Positions 48,600 through 60,293 of a DNA stretch of 64,000 nucleotides are shown one piece after another (the stretch's first letter is position 1; every line of letters begins with the position of its first letter). Position numbers and translations under genes: made by a program. The notes below the pieces were generated by a model. The model was not told where the DNA came from and ran no database searches. It was given only the letters and a program-made list of their open reading frames with translations. Source of the DNA: Cornus controversa (lineage: Eukaryota; Streptophyta; Magnoliopsida; Cornales; Cornaceae). The stretch lies in contig CM048845.1 of the NCBI GenBank assembly GCA_026545225.1, forward strand, positions 125,910,533 through 125,974,532, given 5' to 3'.

Positions 48600-49570
48600 T
48601 GAAGATCGATTTCACAAATGCTCGAAATCCACACCATCATGTCTTCGAATCCCAGTCGAGGTAAAAGGCCACACTTAGCTAGGATTGAACTCAATTAATG
48701 ATGACGCTCGTGATAACACATTACCAAAATAAAATGAAGTATAAGGCCAATATTTATAAACAAATACTAATTAAAGTGCATGGCTCATTACATATAGTTT
48801 CAGCTTATACATATTTATATGCATGATTGCATAATGTTATCAGCCGTACCTTCAGCAAGTGAAGTTAATTACATTATTTACTACACTCTAGATAATATAA
48901 TGGGAAATGCTTAACGTCATGAAATTTTATCATAAATTGCCTTCATGAATGATGTGGCAAGTGATAATACCATTGACATTCCGTGTATGGGAGGAATTCC
49001 ACCAATACTAACTCACCATTTAATTGCCACATCATTCAAGATAAAAATTCATGAAATATTTTCATGACGTGTAGCATTGCTCTAATATAATATCACTTCA
49101 AAGTAGATGAATTTAGTTCCAGATACATAGTTCAAATAATTACCATTTATGGAAATTAAATTTCCAAGTTTTATTATTTTGTCTACACGTCCATGCATGA
49201 TTAATTTATTATGTTTTTTATGGTCCAATATATATATATATATATATATATGTGAAGCTTGATTGGCATGCATGATCTAGGCAGCTTCCTTGGAGTCCAA
49301 GCACCAACAATAGTAATCAGACCTGGAAATCTCCAACATTTCATCTGGGCTCATCCTCTCAAGCTCGCTTTGCCTCCATTGCGCAAAGTTGTTTCGGTTC
49401 TGTGGGTCAGCAGCAAGTGGGTAGGCCTCCATATAGTGAACTTGGGATTTCATTCTCATGTAAAGCCTCATTGTAGCCACACAGTCCTCGTAAGGATCTT
49501 GTATACCAGTTTGAATATCATACCTATTCGAGATTAAGCCTTCAATATTATATATAACTCTCATATATTG
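48600..49570. repeat. Paralogous block B (partner of block A at 28490-29440)
   Basis: Holds the same sequence landmarks as block A and leads into the intact exonuclease-like gene. Because the gene is complete here, block B is the original location and block A the truncated duplicate. Confidence 0.85.
48902..49082. mobile_element. MULE-type MITE, copy B
   Basis: A 181-bp element with the same inverted-repeat ends as the MITE at 28822-29034 (CTTAACGTCATGAAA at the left; GAGCAATGCTACACGTCATG from the right, reverse-complemented). A perfect 9-bp duplication TAATATAAT flanks it (48893-48901 and 49083-49091). The target differs from that of copy A, so the two insertions are independent. Confidence 0.87.
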
Positions 49571-51471
49571 CTCTAGACCAAAAAAAAAAGAAGAACATTT
49601 ACACCAAATGTACATACAATTAATGCATGAAGAGTACTTGTAAATTTACCCGAGGTATGCTTTTGTTAGGTACTTGAGTGAATTACTCAGCTTGCTTGTT
49701 TTCATCAATGGTGGATATTTTGCTGTATCCCTGTAAGTAAATTGATTAAATGAATATACATTAATTTCCCATTAAATATTGATTTAGGAAAATTGTTTTT
49801 AACTGAAATGGGGTGCTAATTTAGAGGGCTTAATTATTCAAGACCCTTTGATGCAGTGATACCCATTTATCAACACGTGAATGTAATAATAACTCTGTAC
49901 AGTCATAAATTTCTGATTCTTTTCAGATCCCCTAATAACTAGAGTCTAACACTTTTTGGGCCATTCTTTGAGTTGGACTGTGAATAATTTGAAAGCTTTA
50001 TTACAAATTTTTTTGAGCTTGGTTTGGGAGCTTAGTAGCTTACCTTATCAATATTGGCGGGTATTCGAGTTCTAGACTTTTAAGGTCATTATCCAATCCA
50101 TGACCCACGAGGATCCTGGATTTGCCTCCTCTTGATCGGATCTTCCATGTTGGTTCCCCATTGCATAAGAAGTCCTGGATCTTCCTCTGCACTTGCTTCA
50201 CTGACATTGCATCCCTTAACAATTCTGGCCTTAAGCCGCTTGTTTCGTACCTAAAAGGAATTTCAACATTTTGATTGTACTTAATTCTGTTTTTGGTGGA
50301 TTAATTCATTCAAAAACTTTATATATATATATATATATATATCTTCTTATGGTACCTATAGTTTGTGACTGGAAGGTAGGGTTTGACATATGTGTGAAAG
50401 ATGAGGTTTTCATATTCATCAATGAGGCAAACCCTTCCACAAAGATCCAGTGAGCCATCAGTGCCTCCACCAACCATTTTGCAAGCAAGTGCAACTACTC
50501 TTGCTCTACCATCCATCCTCAACTCGTCATAAGTGCCCAGGTTAGCCATGCGATAAAGTACACCCTTCAAAAAATTAAATCACAAAGGGCATGATATGTT
50601 ACAGTTAGATTCCATTAAAAATTACTAGTGTTATATATTGTGTACTAAACAAAAATCTAATTCTAGTTAGGATTAATACGTACAGGGTTTACTCGTGAGA
50701 GTTGGCATGTCTCGCGGTGAACCCTAAGAGCATTACGGCTACTAAGGATGGTTAAGCAAATATCACAACCTCGATCCTTGAATATTCTCTCACATTCAGC
50801 TTTTGGCAATGGCCCTGAGAAGCAAATTAATAATATATATACATATACGATAATGAACAATCCTAAGATTGAAGAAATGCTAATGACAAGGTGTGATATA
50901 TATATATATATTTGAATTGATGGTGCGTACATACGTACTAAATTACCTATAAGATGCTCCCTCAAAGACTCAAATGATCGACAATGTTTCCTACAAATCC
51001 CACACATGGGTTCATGAACCGAGTGATATGAGGTCCTCATGTGTTCCACCAGGTGCTCCATTTTGTTAAACTGTCGATAGCATGCCGCACACTTGTTCCT
51101 GCTCAACGAATTCAGTGATTAATAACACTTGAGATCAGGAGTCATTTAGCAAAATTAATTAGTTTATAGTTTAATTAGGATTGTGTAAAACCTATGATTA
51201 ATTAATTAGCTAGAGAACCTTTTTTTTCTAAATACATACAAGTAAGCTAGTAATACATATACAAGTAGACAAGTACTTTATGTGCTTGTGTGAATGGATG
51301 GAATTCGGATCTCCTCCGGTGTGCACTGGACGATCCAATGCACAAAGGAAAAGCCACTAATTCATCTCATGTATAATAATCTCCACCCATGAGAAGAAAT
51401 GGATTTGTGTGAATGTGTGTGCACGAGAGTGGATATTATATGTACCTGTGACTGTGAGTCTCGGAATCCAT
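49277..51471 (-). CDS. Exonuclease-fold protein with zinc fingers (REXO4/ISG20-like), degenerate active site
   Basis: Exons (minus): 51446-51471, 50947-51098, 50684-50814, 50356-50564, 50044-50250, 49650-49730, 49277-49523; 350 aa, all introns GT-AG. N-terminal zinc fingers: C12-x2-C15-x12-H28-x5-H34, a partial C41-x2-C44-x12-H57, and C76-x2-C79-x12-H92-x3-C96. The rest is the DEDDh exonuclease fold. In active relatives Exo I reads DCEMVG; here it is ACKMVG (Ala130, Lys132). Exo II Asp228 (HGLDND) is kept, and Exo III keeps Asp282 (DPYEDC) but has Gln277 where His is expected. Three of five catalytic residues are therefore absent, so nuclease action is doubtful and a binding role is possible. 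I believe Arabidopsis relatives (At3g27970, At5g40310) share this, from memory only. The C-terminus reads SDYYCWCLDSKEAA. Confidence 0.92.
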
Positions 51472-53430
51472 GATATAGTAGTACTCCAGTAGTGAATCAG
51501 AAATCTAGACGTCCAAAAGAAGAGAAGACTAAGAGGACTTGAAGAAGAATGCGAGGATACGAAGGTATTTATATTAGTTGCAGGTAAAAAACTTTGTCCA
51601 ACTTGAGCAGAAGGAATGATTCCTCAATACCATTACCTTACATGAGCTTTGGATCTTCTCTCTCTAGAATACTTTCAATCGATGTGTAAAACATTCTTGG
51701 TAATCCAAATGCTTTGGGTCCAGCCACTTTCGACAAGAATATTTCTCCTGCTACCGTGAGCCCCTCTCTCCATCTCTATCTCTCTCTCTCTCACTCTCAC
51801 GCCCACGCACACATAGTCTCATTCGCATTTAAAGATTTCTGCTGATAATCAGGTGAATTCTACAGTTAACTATGATTGGATGGCAAACTCTCCTCTTTCT
51901 CATATATACATATACGACATGATACGAGCACAAGTATAATTTTTTTTTTTTTATAAAAGAAATTATAAAATAATAATATAATAGATTAATATATATTAAT
52001 TATTCAAAAAAAAAAGACTACATTAAATACTAGTATTATGAAACAAAAAAAACTTAAACAAAAATAGACAAATGAATTGAAGAACGAGACTTATTTAATC
52101 ATCGACATATATTTAGTTTAAATTTTTAATCATAACTTGGTGCATATAATTTCTTTTCAAAATATTTGAATATACATTACTGCTACGAAATGTCTGACAC
52201 GTGTTCGACACGTGTTCGAAGAATGTCTAAGAAGTGTTCTAAAAAAATGTCAAATTTTTTTAATGAAGTATCCGACACATGTCTGAGATCACACACAATA
52301 TCCGACACGACTACGAGAACTTCATAAAAGTGTCCCTGCTATCTAGTTCTCTATTCATGTAATTTCTATGGTGATCGGCATGATAACTCTGATCGATGGT
52401 ATATTTGACCACCTGTCCCTTTGTTTTTTTTGTTAATTATTGAATATTGATCTTAAAAGTGTAGAACCACAATAGATATATATGGTGCAGCTATATATGA
52501 GTGACATGACAAATGGTGAGATAATATATAGATGCGAGGAGGTGCTACTTATGTGATCATGTGAAAAGTTCAAACTGTACGTTGAGATCAGATGAAGTTT
52601 AATCTTATAAATCCATGCACTTTCGGCAAAAGCTAGCAAATGATATCAGGTTCTGCAGATATATAAGGTCTTAATTTCAACCAGGGTAATGGCAGATCTT
52701 CTTTCTCTGCTTCTAGTGATTATTTTCTGTATATTATCTAGTATCTACACACACGCAGAGACATCGAGAGAGAGAGAGAGAGAGAGAGAGATGGGGGTTT
52801 TGACTTTTGAACTGTGATAGAACGACTATCTTTTTGACTTTGGTGGGGCCCGACATAGTGGTGCTTTGAAGATACCAAGTAGTAAAGCTGCATATGAGAA
52901 AGATCAATACTTACCATGCATTGGTTGTGGTCCACCAACATTGCATAGTTTCCATTTCTATCACTTTCGATCTCCTTCGAATGTCAAAGCCTTGGGGGTG
53001 AAATTGACCCAACTCTATCTAGGGTCCATACGTTTTGAATTTTGATTGCCACGTGACTAATGATTCTAGAAATACTTTAAAAAAATTAAATTTAGTTAAA
53101 AAAAGACTTATAATAGAAAAAAATTAAAAAAAAAAAAAGAATTTACATGACTACCAAAAAAAAAGAAAAAAGAAAGACAAATGATGATCCGACTGAGTAA
53201 TAATTCTAGTATCTTAAAAGTAACCCACCCTAAATCTATATTCTTATATTTGACATTCAAATATAAATATAGTATAAAGTTTCACCTCGAATCCTTTCAA
53301 TTTATTTATTTTTTTAAACTTATATAAAAATATTTGAGAGATGAGAGTATTCTAGAAAATTAAATAGTGTAGATTGAGATGATTTGCACGTATATATATG
53401 GAAGACCTAGTGATTAGCCGGTGAAATGAA
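51472..53430. other. Exonuclease upstream region and AT-rich spacer
   Basis: CT-rich runs at about 51755-51805 and 52765-52790 (the latter GA) stand out. Around 52190-52330 the phrase GACACGTGTTCGACACGTG and its variants recur (also near 12490), a dispersed plant repeat that I cannot classify. No gene recognised. Confidence 0.5.
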
Positions 53431-53439
53431 GAAGATTAG

Positions 53440-53585
53440 TTGTAAGAGAGTGATAATAATAAAACATACTAACATAAGATGATATTATTAAGAATGATTT
53501 TAAAAAGTTAAACATGATAAGAGAAATAATTCATTTGATAGACCCATTCACATAGAATTAAGATAAGGTGATGGTTATAGAAATG
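53440..53585 (+). mobile_element. RTE-type LINE 3' fragment
   Basis: The sequence runs AAGAATGATTTTAAAAAGTT, GATAGACCCATTCACATAG, AATTAAGATAAGGTGATGG, the same order as the 3' end of plant RTE LINEs (compare the tail of the element at 6446-6856). Heavily decayed, non-coding. Confidence 0.5.
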
Positions 53586-54698
53586 AGTTTGTAAATATAC
53601 ACTTTTATCAAAACATATATATTTTTATGTATTTGGGAAAAAAAAAAAAGACTTTATGATATGAGACACTTAATCCTTTACATAGGACTTTGCTACATAA
53701 TTATCATTAGTTCATCTTCTTAATTTTTCATTATCCTAGACCTAGACATATATTAGAAAATCTAAATAATATTTTCAATATTGCCCCTAATTTAGAATTT
53801 TCCCATAACATTTTTATTTTTGCACACGTGCTTTGCATCCACTTTCTTTTTGTGTACACTGCTGCTTGAATTTTCAGATTGGTATCTAGCTTGCATCCAC
53901 TTACAGATTTGCTTTGATTTTTTTATTTTTTATTTGGGTCTGTTGTCTTTTTTTCTCTCTAGTGATATTGGTAGATCAAACCCGAATTTTGACTTTCGGT
54001 GGAGCGTACAGTCATGAATTTTTGTTCCATGTCAAATCCGGATGAAAATTTTTTTGGACATGTAAGGATGAGTCTAAGTAGAAGGCATCACTTTTTGCAT
54101 TGAAAAATATTTCGAACAAGATGAATTGAGACATGAATTGAAATGGTCTTATCGCAATTGTGATATATATATATATATATATGACTTTGCACAATCCAAA
54201 ATACACTGATCATACGCTATTTTTTACATCATAATTCAATAAAAATGAAATTTTAGTTATTTTTATTGAATTATGGAAGAATATTTAATACGAATCAATT
54301 CAATCCCTATCGTTGTCAAAAAGTTTAGTAGTTATACTTTTACTAAATTAATGAATAATAATATAAGCGTGAAATAAATGAGAATTCATACCATATATAA
54401 CATGTGAAAATTAGAAACAAAAGAAAAATGAAAAAAATAAATAAAATAAATATATGTAATTTTATTACCTGAGTTGACTGTTGAAGGACTAGCGGCAAGT
54501 TTTGACTTCTTTAAATAAAAAAACTAGTACCAATTATGGGATTTAATACAATTGGATTGGGTGTCTAAGTGGCTAAGTGGCTTGCATGAAGAGTAAATGG
54601 CCTGATTTGTTTATCATCTTTTAGTTTTGTTTGCCAATTTTAGCGCGTATTATAATCTTTGTACTATGAGAACCTCCTCTTTGCTTTGGACAAACAGA

Positions 54699-54699
<1 letters not shown>

Positions 54700-54754
<55 letters not shown>
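54700..54754 (+). repeat. Compound (TA)n(GA)n microsatellite
   Basis: About 12 TA units run directly into about 15 GA units. In the spacer upstream of the KLCR gene. Confidence 0.95.
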
Positions 54755-54756
<2 letters not shown>

Positions 54757-54969
54757 CCAGGGGATGAGAGGACCATTGCCTGTCGATTCATGAAATATGC
54801 CATGGAGACTACGTTGGGAGTCAGAGACTGGGAGAAATGAATCCATGCACTAAACAATACTTTTCCCCACAACTCTTTCTGTCAACTCTGAAAGAAAAAG
54901 GAAAGGCATTTGATTCTTTAAACCTCTGTCCAAACGGTCAAAAAGCCATTCTATTTACACTTACAAACA

Positions 54970-55446
54970 TACAAGGGTATACGGTACGGTTCTTTACGGT
55001 TTTTGATGAAACCGAAATCAAAACATTTTTCAACAGTTCCTTAATTTTGAAATCGAAATCGGAACCGTTAAATTTAGTTCGGTTCAATTTTTTACAATTC
55101 TGATTTTCCAACCGTTTCTTATTAATTTTTTTATTTATTTATAACATTAGCAAGATATAGATTTATACTTGTGCACCCCTACTTATAACAATAGATTAAA
55201 AGTTATTAGTATTTATTTATCTATCTTATATTATATAAATATATAGAACATTAGAACTTAGAAACTATTAGTATTTATCTATATATTATATATTTTACAC
55301 TTTATATATAAATATATTATATATATATTTTACACTTTATCTATATATATACATATATGTATATATATAGATAAAGTGTAAAATATATATATAATATATT
55401 TATATATAAAGTGTAAAATATATAATATATAGATAAATACTAATAG

Positions 55447-55484
<38 letters not shown>

Positions 55485-55776
55485 CTAGAATTTCTAAACT
55501 ATTATTAGTCATATATATATTATATATTATTATTTTTTTTTCTAACGGTTCCGGTTCCTTAACTTGGAATTGGAACTGTAGTGAACGGTTTCTAAATTTG
55601 GAACTGGAACTGTAGTAAACGGTTTCTAAAATTTGGAATCGGAACCAGAATCATAGTGAACGGTTCCTAAAATTTGGAACCGAAATCGAAATCGTAGTGA
55701 ACGGTTCGATTCAGTTCAGCTACCGTTCCGGTTCTAGTTTCGGTTCCACCGGTTCTTTGTGCACCCCTACATATAG
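54970..55776. repeat. Repeat unit with CCGGTT-rich ends, possibly hAT-like
   Basis: Both flanks carry GGTTCGGTTC-like and GGAACCG-like phrases and the block closes with GTGCACCCCTAC (at 55168-55179 and again at 55765-55776), resembling TAGGGGTG-type hAT ends read on the other strand. From 55541 to 55706 about four degenerate 44-bp units (GAACGGTTYCTAAAWTTGGA) stand in tandem. The palindrome 55263-55448 lies in the middle. Ends uncertain. Confidence 0.45.
55263..55448. repeat. Perfect 186-bp palindrome with no spacer
   Basis: From AACTATTAGTATTTATC at the left to its exact complement GATAAATACTAATAGTT at the right, every base pairs about the centre ACATA|TATGT at 55355/55356. Arms are 93 bp and AT-rich but include non-trivial landmarks such as TTTTACACTTTAT. 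It would extrude as a cruciform or fold into a long RNA hairpin. Confidence 0.9.
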
Positions 55777-55799
55777 CTACTTACAATAGTTGAGACCTA

Positions 55800-56837
55800 T
55801 TCATCCATACCCCTGTCTATTTGTAAAGAGGTGATATTAAACATATATTAATAGTGATGCGCGAAGGCATGGGAAAGGTTAAGGGGCAACTTTCGCTTGT
55901 GAATATAATCTTTAGGCAACGGAAAACTGGATTGTGGTACGGTGGCTTAAGAAAAAGGCTCGTCAGATTGACTAGAAAGAATAATAGACTGAACACATGA
56001 CGTCATGACAACTGTGAAGGATATGTGCCAAGAACTCTATAAATATCGAAGCACTTGTGGCACAAGACGACATTTTTCTGGAAGATCATTAAGGAGCCCC
56101 TTCCAGTCCAATATTTCTTTTGCCTTCTCTCTCTCCCAATTCATCCTCAACTCCCAATCTCCTTTAGTTCTCTCACTGTTCTCTGGTTTAACTTTGAGTG
56201 TGAATCATTCTTCTGAGACTATCGAATCTTAACAATTTATAGTGTTTTTTAAAGGAGATGTTTCGCCTGCAACGATCACTAAGATCCATACAATGTCAGT
56301 TACATTCACCTTCACAATTCCATAATTATATATATACATACACATATACATACATGTGGTGTGTTTTTCTCAGCAAAATATGCAGTTCAAGTTATCACAG
56401 TAATTAAGCTTAGATGCATTGTACAGTTATTACGCTTAATTAACACTACATGTGATTCTGATCATGCCCAACATTGCAGCTAGCTCACTAAATGAAAATT
56501 AATTATGTAATGAGATGACAATATATATATATATATATATATATAAAGGATGTTACGTACCCAGTTTTGGTCATATATAAATATATAAATGTCAAAGATT
56601 ATTGAGATATTACATACATACCTAAAATTCATCCCTCGTGATACTCTTTCATAATTGTTATTCATACCACTTACGTTGCAAATGCTTAGTTTTTTTTTTT
56701 TTTTTTCCAAAGGTAAAGAGCTTGAAATGCTTAGTTTTTCCTCATTTGATATCCTTTGCTCGGATGCAAATTTTTTTTTATTCTCTCTCTCTCTTGTAGA
56801 TAACAGAAATTATTCGAATAACACACTGATGATTAAT
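55800..56837. other. Spacer with a TATA-like motif
   Basis: CTCTATAAATATC at about 56034-56046 is followed by a CT-rich stretch, like a promoter or LTR, but no gene follows it on the plus strand. The 75-aa frame at 56005-56232 spans it and matches nothing I know. (TA)n and poly-T runs fill the rest. Confidence 0.35.
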
Positions 56838-56975
56838 TGTGACATTCCACATCACCTGAGAAGAAATTTCTGACACTAATGTCTATTAATTATTTAAAGG
56901 CGTTTTGAGAATCATAAACCATAAAAGAGATAATATGTAAACGATTCTCGACAAATGGTATTATAGTCAATTTGA
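56838..56975 (+). mobile_element. Decayed TRIM fragment (5' LTR plus primer site)
   Basis: Resembles the 5' half of the TRIM at 12812-13216: TGTGACATTCCACATCACC at the start, AAAGGCGTTTTGAGAATC inside, an LTR end near 56953 (CGACA), then a primer-site-like TGGTATTATAG. No 3' LTR found. Old and broken. Confidence 0.65.
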
Positions 56976-58342
56976 AATGTAAATTTATATTTCACATGTA
57001 AAAAAAAATGAAAAAAATATACACGATTAATCTATTCATATAAAATTAAGACAAAGATCGATGAAGATAGTTGGTTATGCAGGGTGCTGGGGGTATATAT
57101 CATGAGGCCATCATTACACATTGTTCATAATGCCTGACTTCAACTTTGTTCTCCTTCAATGATTTTTCAGTCACATGTAGTCAGTCAAACGGGAAAAGAA
57201 AGAAGGAACCTTTTCAACACAAAAGATGCATGCTTTTCCGACTAAGTAGTGGAACCGACAGATATACAAAAGTACAATATATATATGTATATATATATAT
57301 ATATATGATCTTGTAATTTCATCCGAAACTACTCCAGATTGGATGTCTGGAAGTAACTTTCCTCTTTAGATCTTCTCTAATTACAATTTTTTTTTTTTTT
57401 TTTATAATTTTGCACTGAACCTAAGATCTATCCATCCATTCTTAACGAATTGGAAGCTAACACTGATAGGTTTTGAAAATTTGAGATCACCCCATAAATA
57501 ATGCATGGAAAACAAAATTGAGCATTTGATGGAATCGTATTCTGTATATTCTTGCAATGAATAGTCATTTTCAGAAGTCAAACAGGATAGGAGCATATAT
57601 GGCGATTATCTAATTTAACACACACACACATATGACATAACTTGATTCATAACCAGTAAGTATCCAATATTTCATACGCCACAATTTGACATCCTCTTTA
57701 ACCAATTGAGAGAATTATTTCCCCATCTTTAATTATATAAGTGCATGCTCAAACAAAATTAATTATAAACAACTTAAGGAAAGACAATGTTTTTTCTAGT
57801 GAAGTGCAGATTGTTTAATTGGTTTTGAATATATATATATATATATATATTGTACTTCTATCTTCTGTTGTGGTTGGCTCTACAATTTTGAGTGGGGGTT
57901 GTCAACTTGTCATTGTTTTTTGCCGGTGTTCAACATCTGATTAAGTTAGAACTGAATTTATAAAATACTCCATATATAAAACAAGAAGTTGGTGGTGTAT
58001 GTGTATGTGTATGTGTATGTGTATGATTATCATTCATAGATTCCTTTTCATGGAATTGATAGGCCACCTATTCTCAAACGCAACATTTGATTGATTTGAG
58101 TGACAGCTGATAAGTTGGTCCGCAACTTAATTAATTACGCCATCAGGATTAAGCCCTTGTTAATCACTTTTTTTTACATTTTCAAATATTCTATTCTAGC
58201 TATTCGGAGTAACCAATATCTCATCCTTCAACACTTGATCCTCAATTTTTTTTAGCTGATCATCGATTGATTGAGCCTCCATGAATTTCAAGACTGGCCC
58301 TAACCACCAGGGCAGGGGTTGCACCATTATATAATATGACGT

Positions 58343-58349
58343 GGTTATG

Positions 58350-58384
<35 letters not shown>

Positions 58385-58500
58385 TAATTAATTAATTAAA
58401 ACATGAGTTTGGTTTTAGTTACAGCTTAAAAAATAAATGGTCCTAAATCCATTATCTTCATCTTTAGTTTTTGTTGATATATATATAGAATCTTCCGCTT

Positions 58501-58546
<46 letters not shown>
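58343..58546 (+). repeat. (AAT)n, (ATTA)n and (TA)n microsatellites
   Basis: A TAA/ATA-type run with ATTA units (about 58351-58398) and a (TA)n run of about 22 units (58503-58546), in the otherwise featureless AT-rich spacer 56976-59400. Confidence 0.92.
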
Positions 58547-58548
<2 letters not shown>

Positions 58549-59630
58549 CATTTTCTATAGACTCTATAGTATTATTGGCATCCATTTACCAAATTTCTAC
58601 TTTAAAATATTGCAATCATTTGGTTTTCAATTGTCCTTTTCTTGACATGGTACACAACCATCTTTCCAAAAAAACATGGTACATCATTTGTTAGATGCAC
58701 CTGAAAATTAAACCTCTAATACTTTTGCCTCCATTTCTTTTCTTTTCTTTATTTAAATCAAATCATTTGTTTTCAAATTTATTCATTTTAATCAAATGAA
58801 CTATTAGGAACTTAATTCTTTAAATCTGAGATGTGAAAGAGATTCATCATCAGTTTTCTTCTGATTCTTTTTTTTTTTTTTTAATAGTATTTTCCGCTAA
58901 ACACCTGAAAATAACTACTGGGTCCTAAAATAGGAGTGATTCATGATAGTATGTTTTTCATGTAAAATGTTTCACTGGTGTGGGCCTAAGGCTTTTTTTT
59001 TAGTTTGGGCCTACAACCAGGAAAGCTACTGGGTCCGCTCAACAATTAAAATAGCTGGACTGTCTAAATGTGGAGCCCCACATATCACAGTCAGATCCAG
59101 TTCGAATTTATCTGCCTTGAGAGTGGACGACCAACTGACGTGCTGTATATTAACGAAACCCAAGTAACACCCAATAGAATGAAGCCGCGTAACAAAGAGA
59201 CTGGCCCACTTAAAGAAGCACCAAACTTTTCTGCCACGTGCGAGTACATGATTGAAATATCATGATATTTCAATGACAGTGCTGTCACGTAAATACTTTT
59301 AGCCTTTCCGCGTTGAAAAGCCGTTAATCGCGCCATCTCTCTCCAATGCCAACACAATATACTAGAATCGGCGGTTGTAGGCGGTGGCGTTGGTGGTGGG
59401 AGAGAAGTCGCCTTCATTTTTGCTTCAATATTTAACATCTCTGCAACCCCACACAAATACAAATATATTCTTTCAATTTTTTAACATCTCTTCTTTGCCT
59501 GTCAACTTATATACACACATTTATACATACATACATATATATATATATACCCGTTTCCTCTTTCTATATATTCATAAATCCAGAGAACATAATAATACCT
59601 TGGTCTTCTCTTTCTCCGCGGATTACTAAG

Positions 59631-60248
59631 GTACGGACTCAATTTTCATCCCTCCATTGAATTCCATCTGGTTATTATCGTTTCCGGCACATTGATTTTT
59701 TTGTTTCTGTTTATAATGCTTTCTTTCTACAATTATTGTTGAATTTGTAAGTAGATTTTAAATTTCTGTTACTCCCCATTTCTGTTGTTTGGTTTTTGAA
59801 TTATGGGTTTCAGTTTTTTTAATTTGCTGAGATATGTGGGCGAAAAATTGAAATCCACTCTCTTTTTTGTTTGCTCTTTGATTTATCATTGTATTAAAAA
59901 CTTCATTGAAGACAAATTTTACAAACTAAAGATCAAAGGTTTATTTATTGAACATTCTCTTGGGCCTTATTTACCAGAGAGAAAAAAAAAAAAAAAGTTT
60001 TCTTAGGCTTTGTGAACATTTCATTATTGCTAAGAATTGAAATTGTAACTTTTGGCTATAATGCAAAATTCTGGCAACATTTTTTTTTTCCCCCTGAAAA
60101 TGAACAGTTTAATTGAGTTACTAGTTATGCGTTATGTACTGCATTTTGCTACATAACACATGAAGATGAAGTATATATATATTGATTGTGTACAAAGTTT
60201 TTATAAGAATAAATTGGATTTTGTTTATTTATAGAAACGTTTTTGCAG
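59631..60248 (+). other. 5'-leader intron of the KLCR gene
   Basis: Donor GATTACTAAG|GTACGG at 59630/59631 and acceptor TTTTTGCAG ending at 60248, 45 bases before the chosen ATG. The first non-coding exon would lie around 59400-59630, with CT-rich sequence. Inferred from splice motifs. Confidence 0.6.
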
Positions 60249-60293
60249 CAATTGAGGTGTCCTTGTTCATTCAATTCATATAGAGAAATTGTG

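Noticed and set aside
54970-55776. Calling the region a firm hAT element with ACTTACAA target duplication
   Set aside because: The 8-mer occurs on both sides but not next to convincing inverted ends, so the match may be chance in AT-rich DNA.
56005-56232. 75-aa plus-strand frame next to a TATA-like motif
   Set aside because: No homology, and the frame spans the TATA motif itself, so it cannot be the product of that promoter.
59091-59462. 123-aa minus-strand frame upstream of KLCR
   Set aside because: Overlaps the likely KLCR promoter and leader, no recognisable domain, Pro/Thr run from simple sequence.
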